Source of the DNA: Halalkalicoccus subterraneus
Lineage (GTDB): Archaea > Halobacteriota > Halobacteria > Halobacteriales > Halalkalicoccaceae
DNA length: 41,794 bases
Direction: 5' to 3'
NCBI RefSeq assembly: GCF_003697815.1
Contig: NZ_RDQG01000026.1
Coordinates: 1-41,794, forward strand
Shown here piece by piece: positions 38,447 through 41,794 of this stretch (within the stretch, counting starts at the first letter, position 1; every line of letters starts with the position of its first letter). The notes under the pieces were generated by a model that was not told where the DNA came from, did not search any database, and was given only the letters and a program-made list of their open reading frames with translations. The translations under genes and the position numbers were made by a program.

Positions 38447-38821
38447 ATGATCGACAACGAAGCCCTCACCGGTGGGCTCGTGATCGGGATCATCCCCCCA
38501 TTTGTACTCTCTCTCGACGGGTTCTGGGACCCGTGGCTCGTCTTTTTCGTGTGGGTATCCTTTACGATCGCCGGGTGGTTGCTGGTTCGCCGTCGCGCCG
38601 TGTTGCGTGGTGGTGATCGACGATGGAACACCCTCTTCGTGCTTCTGATCGTCGGGGGATCCCAGTTCGGGATCCACATGAACCTCCCGATCGATTCGGA
38701 CCTCAGGATAGCGCTGTGGTTTCTCGTCATGGGGATCGGTCTGGCCGCGATGTTGATCGGCGTCGAGATCGGTCGCCACTCCGTCGAGAGGTCGTCCAAC
38801 CCGGATGTGACGGCCGATTGA
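38447..38821 (+). CDS. Four-helix membrane protein, unknown
   Basis: This 124-residue protein is mostly hydrophobic, with four likely membrane segments (GLVIGIIPPFVLSL, LVFFVWVSFTIAGWLLV, WNTLFVLLIVGGSQFGIHM and LWFLVMGIGLAAMLIG). Short charged loops include an RRRAVLRGGDRRW patch that should face the cytoplasm. G+C bias is a little lower than in neighbours. It has its own TATA box. No family was recognised. Confidence 0.68.
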   Translation: MIDNEALTGGLVIGIIPPFVLSLDGFWDPWLVFFVWVSFTIAGWLLVRRRAVLRGGDRRWNTLFVLLIVGGSQFGIHMNLPIDSDLRIALWFLVMGIGLAAMLIGVEIGRHSVERSSNPDVTAD

Positions 38822-38889
38822 GTTCTTCGGGCCGTCCGGTTGACCTTGCAACCACAGTCGGTTTATGAATCGCGCCCCCATTTCGAGCC

Positions 38890-39708
38890 ATGTCACGCTC
38901 GTTTCCTGCACTCGGTTTCGGGACGTACAAGCTCGAAGACCCCGAGGACTGCGTCGAGAACGTCACACGTGCGCTCGACGCCGGCTATCGACACGTCGAC
39001 ACCGCACAGGTCTACGAGAACGAGGCCTACGTCGGCGACGCGATCGCCGAAAGCGACGTCCCGCACGAGGAGGTCTTCCTCGCGACGAAGGTCGACACCG
39101 AGAACCTCGCCTACGAGGACGTCCTCGAATCGGTCGAGAACAGCCGTGACAAACTCGGCGTCGACACGATCGATCTCCTCTACGTCCACTGGCCGACCGG
39201 CGAGTACGACGCCGAGGACACGCTCGCGGCGTTCGACGACCTCGTCGCGAACGGCACAATCGAGCACGTCGGCCTGAGCAACTTCCGGGTCGACCAGCTC
39301 GAAGAGGCCAAACGGATCCTCGATGCGCCGATCTTCGCCCATCAGGTCGAGTGTCATCCCCTGCTTCCACAGGACCGCCTCGCGGGGTTCGCCGAGGACA
39401 ACGACCACCGCCTCGTGGCGTACTCGCCGATCGCCCGCGGCGAGGTGACCGAGATCCCCGAGATCAACGACATCGCGGGCAAGCACAACGCCACGGCCAC
39501 GCAGGTCGCGTTGGCGTGGCTGATCAACCGGAGGATCTACCCCATCCCGAAGGCCAGCGGCGACCACATCGAGGAGAACTACCGCGCGCTCGATATCGTC
39601 GACGACCTCTCAGAGGGCGACATGGCGAAGATCAACGGGCTCGACGACCGCGAGCGCCTGATCGACCCCGAGAGCGCGCCGTGGAACGAGCCGCCGGCCG
39701 CCGAGTGA
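38890..39708 (+). CDS. Aldo/keto reductase
   Basis: This 272-residue AKR has the standard length of 2,5-diketogluconate reductase-type enzymes. The tetrad Asp37, Tyr42 (GYRHVDTAQVYENE), Lys67 (ATKVD) and His100 (LYVHWPTG) is intact; SNFRVDQLEEAK, HQVECHPLLPQ and PIPKASGDHIEENYRAL bind cofactor and substrate. It reduces aldehydes or ketones with NADPH. A GTTTATG element lies 26 bases before the ATG. The HAD phosphatase gene begins immediately after its stop codon with no gap, so they form an operon. Confidence 0.93.
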   Translation: MSRSFPALGFGTYKLEDPEDCVENVTRALDAGYRHVDTAQVYENEAYVGDAIAESDVPHEEVFLATKVDTENLAYEDVLESVENSRDKLGVDTIDLLYVHWPTGEYDAEDTLAAFDDLVANGTIEHVGLSNFRVDQLEEAKRILDAPIFAHQVECHPLLPQDRLAGFAEDNDHRLVAYSPIARGEVTEIPEINDIAGKHNATATQVALAWLINRRIYPIPKASGDHIEENYRALDIVDDLSEGDMAKINGLDDRERLIDPESAPWNEPPAAE

Positions 39709-40485
39709 ATGGACTACAATGGAGTCGTCCTCGACGTCGACGGCACGCTGATCCGGGGCAGTGAGCCCATCGCGGGTGCGATCGAGGCCGTCGAGACCAT
39801 CCGCGAGCGCGGTCTCCCGGTTGCGTTCGTCTCGAACAACCCGATTCGGACCCGCGAGGCCTACGCTGATCGACTGACCAGTCACGGCTTCTCGCTTTCC
39901 CCCGACGAACTGATCACCGCCGGGACGATCACTGCCGAGTACCTCGCACGCGAGCACGCCGCCGACGAGTTGTACGTGATCGGCGAGACGGGCCTCGAGA
40001 TCCAGCTTCGCGAGGCGGGCCTCACGCTCACCGACGAGTACGACCGGGCGGACGCGCTGATCGCCTCGATCGACCGGGAGTTCTCCTACGACGACCTGAC
40101 CCACGCGCTGTGGGCGCTGTCGGGTTCGACGCGCTTCATCGGCACCGACCCCGACCGGACGATTCCCACGGAGGATCGCGAGGTGCCGGGTTCGGGCGCG
40201 ATCATCAACGCGGTCGCGGGTGTCGCGGGGAGAGAACCCGACGCGATCATGGGCAAACCTGCCCCGAGCGCGGTCGAGGCCCTCGAACGAACTCTCGGAC
40301 TCGACGCCGCGGACTGTCTGATCGTCGGCGACCGCCTCGATACCGACATCGAGATGGGCGAACGCGCGGGGATGACGACCGCCCTCGTTCGAACCGGCGT
40401 CACCGACGAGCGGACCCTCGCCGAATCGGAGATCGAACCCGATCACGTTCTCGATTCGGTCGCCGAACTCGACTCGCTGCTCTAG
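39709..40485 (+). CDS. HAD-IIA family sugar phosphatase (NagD-like)
   Basis: This 258-residue hydrolase has the HAD core: nucleophile Asp9 and acid/base Asp11 (LDVDGT), Ser42-Asn43 (VSNN), Lys183 (MGKPAPSA), and Asp208 and Asp213 (VGDRLDTDI). A C2 cap of subclass IIA lies between motifs II and III. Such enzymes dephosphorylate nucleotides, sugar phosphates or phosphoglycolate; the substrate is not fixed. The ATG directly follows the aldo/keto reductase stop. Its stop overlaps the convergent YdjM-like gene by CTAG. Confidence 0.92.
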   Translation: MDYNGVVLDVDGTLIRGSEPIAGAIEAVETIRERGLPVAFVSNNPIRTREAYADRLTSHGFSLSPDELITAGTITAEYLAREHAADELYVIGETGLEIQLREAGLTLTDEYDRADALIASIDREFSYDDLTHALWALSGSTRFIGTDPDRTIPTEDREVPGSGAIINAVAGVAGREPDAIMGKPAPSAVEALERTLGLDAADCLIVGDRLDTDIEMGERAGMTTALVRTGVTDERTLAESEIEPDHVLDSVAELDSLL

Positions 40486-40970
40486 ATAATGGTGGCGAGG
40501 GCCAGTGCGGCCGTCGCCGCCGCGATCCCCGCCGCGAGCAACAGGAGGTTCGCGATCGGGTTGTTCGCGCGGACGACGTTCGCCGAGTAGCGCCACCGCG
40601 AGAGGGGCCACAGCGGGCGGATTCCCATGGGTGTGATCGAATCGGCCGCCAGGTGCGAGAGGACCGCGAGGGCGCCGACCCCGAAGGCGAACGCGCCCAT
40701 CGTCGTCGCCGCGATCCCGAAGATCGCCTCGCCGAACGCGACGCCCGCACCCCCCAACACCACACCGAGCGCGAGGGCGAACGCGAGCGAGTGGGTGGGA
40801 CCGCGATGAGCGACGAGCGGGAGCCGGTGATCGCAGTCCGGAAGCGTCGCGAGCGCGACCGTTCCGACCCCACCGAGGACGGCGAGCTCGTCGAGCCCCG
40901 CGAGCAAGAGTACGAACCCGACCGGCGAGTACACAAGCAGCCCGACGCCGACGTGACCCGTCTTGTACAT
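40482..40970 (-). CDS. YdjM-like membrane-bound metal-dependent hydrolase
   Basis: This 162-residue membrane protein begins MYKTGHVGVGLLVYSP, the usual start of the YdjM/YfhO-type membrane hydrolase family (DUF457). It has five hydrophobic segments, the metal-binding DCDHR, HRGPTHS and LSHLAADS motifs, and the ending TPMGIRPLWPL. The ATG at 40970 is preferred over one ten residues upstream because GATATATC lies about 25 bases before it. The catalytic activity of the family is poorly defined. Confidence 0.88.
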   Translation of the reverse strand: MYKTGHVGVGLLVYSPVGFVLLLAGLDELAVLGGVGTVALATLPDCDHRLPLVAHRGPTHSLAFALALGVVLGGAGVAFGEAIFGIAATTMGAFAFGVGALAVLSHLAADSITPMGIRPLWPLSRWRYSANVVRANNPIANLLLLAAGIAAATAALALATII

Positions 40971-41059
40971 ACGGACACCTGATCGTGCGAGATATATCAC
41001 GTTGTCACCCCCTCCGGACGATCAGTAGCGTTAGGGAACTCCCGACCGAACTGCCACCG

Positions 41060-41176
41060 ATGATCGAGTCGATCCTCGAACTGTTCGGTCCGTTTCTCAT
41101 CCCGGTCGCCGTCTTCGCTGCGGGGGCGATTGGGTATGTCGTCCTCGTCTTTCTGGGCCGGCGTGGCTGGCTGTAA
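41060..41176 (+). CDS. Membrane microprotein (38 aa)
   Basis: This very small protein starts MIESILELFGPFLIPVAVF and has one membrane helix (residues 11-33) and a basic end (GRRGWL). The composition and codon bias are coding-like, and it stands in an otherwise empty 295-base interval. It is likely missed by length filters. Function unknown. Confidence 0.5.
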   Translation: MIESILELFGPFLIPVAVFAAGAIGYVVLVFLGRRGWL

Positions 41177-41234
41177 CATCGGTTACCCGAAGGTAATGTC
41201 CGAAACAACTCATTAGTTATCTTATACTTATATG

Positions 41235-41252
41235 CTATTATACTTTTTATAA
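41235..41252 (+). promoter_or_regulatory. AT-rich promoter of the terminal Tat-exported gene
   Basis: TATTATAC near 41236-41243 lies about 27 bases before the ATG at 41266, within a 50-base AT-rich island. An upstream dyad TTACC-CGAA-GGTAA (41184-41197) is a possible protein site or terminator of the small gene before it. Confidence 0.4.
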
Positions 41253-41265
41253 CTGTGTGGAAAAT

Positions 41266-41794
41266 ATGCCACGACAAGCATTTACCGACGAGACGGAACC
41301 GAATAACGAGTGGACGCGTCGAACGTTCATGAGCGCGGCCGGTGCGGCCGGCGTCGCGGGCTCGACGGCGAGCGTACAGGCCCAGGACGGGGACGCCCTC
41401 GCGAACGCCGAGACGGCGACCGACGGCAACGTGGATCTACGGGCGTTCGACGAGGTGCTCGGACGGCTCGAAGCCGCCGCTGACGCCCTCGAATTCCCCG
41501 CCCGACGCATCGGCGCTAACCCCCGGGGCACCCAGCACGGCGCGACCCACTGGGGTATCCACTTCGAAACCGAACACGCGATTCATCTCGGCGAGGCGAC
41601 CGTCGACGCCGACCAGGCCGGCACCTTCAATGCCGTCGTCGGTGAGTACGACGGCACCAACTTCGATGCCGTCCACGAACGCGACATCAGCGTTGAGGCG
41701 GGACTCAACACGATCGATCTCGACATGGCTCTCGAACCCGGCGAGTACCTCCTGACGCGCGACGGGAGCTTTCCGCTGCGCCGGGCCGCGTGGT
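41266..41794 (+). CDS. Tat-exported protein, N-terminal fragment, unknown function
   Basis: The frame runs open from the ATG at 41266 to the window end, giving 176 residues. A twin-arginine signal (TRRTFMSAAGAAGVAGSTA) ends at an AxA-like site (VQAQ), with no lipobox cysteine, so the mature protein is probably released or anchored by another means. After a helical stretch the sequence turns strand-rich with repeats of the type WGIHFETEHAIHLGEATVDA and GTFNAVVGEYDG, ending GEYLLTRDGSFPLRRAAW, suggesting a beta-sandwich binding module. The catalytic part, if any, lies beyond the window. Confidence 0.72.
   Translation, partial: MPRQAFTDETEPNNEWTRRTFMSAAGAAGVAGSTASVQAQDGDALANAETATDGNVDLRAFDEVLGRLEAAADALEFPARRIGANPRGTQHGATHWGIHFETEHAIHLGEATVDADQAGTFNAVVGEYDGTNFDAVHERDISVEAGLNTIDLDMALEPGEYLLTRDGSFPLRRAAW

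Noticed and set aside
1-41794. CRISPR arrays, tRNA or rRNA genes, insertion sequences, integrase or attachment sites
   Set aside because: No spaced direct-repeat array, no tRNA T-loop/acceptor pattern and no transposase or integrase motifs were seen by reading; a tRNAscan or ISfinder search was not possible here.

Overview
The window is chromosomal DNA of a haloarchaeon (class Halobacteria). The evidence is high G+C with strong third-position G/C bias, proteins very rich in Asp and Glu, many Tat (twin-arginine) lipoprotein signals, TATA-like boxes about 27 nt upstream of start codons (leaderless transcription), and haloarchaeal families such as the HalX response regulator, archaeal TyrRS and an Fe-S XPD-type helicase. 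Genus cannot be assigned from the sequence alone. No tRNA, rRNA, CRISPR array, insertion sequence or prophage was recognised, and no gap without a gene exceeds 300 bases.

Layout. 1-660: end of a PTS operon (ptsI, ptfB). 923-4073: a zinc-ribbon microprotein, then a divergent cluster of DUF59 protein plus amidohydrolase (minus) and zinc alcohol dehydrogenase (plus). This trio resembles the accessory genes of actinobacterial propane monooxygenase (prm/mim) operons, but no monooxygenase is present here. 4117-11650: PQQ-type sugar dehydrogenase, M20 carbamoylase-like hydrolase, acyl-CoA dehydrogenase, HalX regulator, MFS carrier, tyrS and a CBS protein. 11712-15451: DoxX protein, HxlR regulator with redox-type cysteines, two VOC proteins, a flavin reductase and an enolase-superfamily protein. 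This matches the Bacillus catDE/mhqNOP/YodB quinone and catechol detoxification logic. 15492-23182: Zn/Cd-type P1B ATPase, SRPBCC protein, XPD-like helicase, Bcp peroxiredoxin and several small haloarchaeal proteins, with the 3' relic of a glycerophosphodiester phosphodiesterase gene. 23298-29572: a Tat-exported gamma-glutamyltransferase followed by a complete TAXI-TRAP importer (binding protein, DUF1850, fused permease); the two transcription units share a promoter 10-mer. 29618-33744: small membrane proteins, aldo/keto reductase, macro domain, tandem zinc ribbon, luciferase-like oxidoreductase. 33812-35017: an orphan Fe-siderophore-type binding lipoprotein under a perfect DtxR-like palindrome. 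35121-40970: MBL hydrolase, a YdbS/YdbT/DUF998 operon, a second aldo/keto reductase with a HAD phosphatase, and a YdjM-like membrane protein. The window ends inside a Tat-exported protein of unknown function.

How the genes may work together (inference). Three modules stand out. The first is an alcohol/ketone or alkane-linked oxidation trio under a compound repeat promoter. The second is a thiol-redox-controlled aromatic/quinone detoxification cluster. The third is extracellular gamma-glutamyl cleavage coupled to TAXI-TRAP uptake, probably of glutamate. The rest is ordinary haloarchaeal housekeeping and accessory metabolism.
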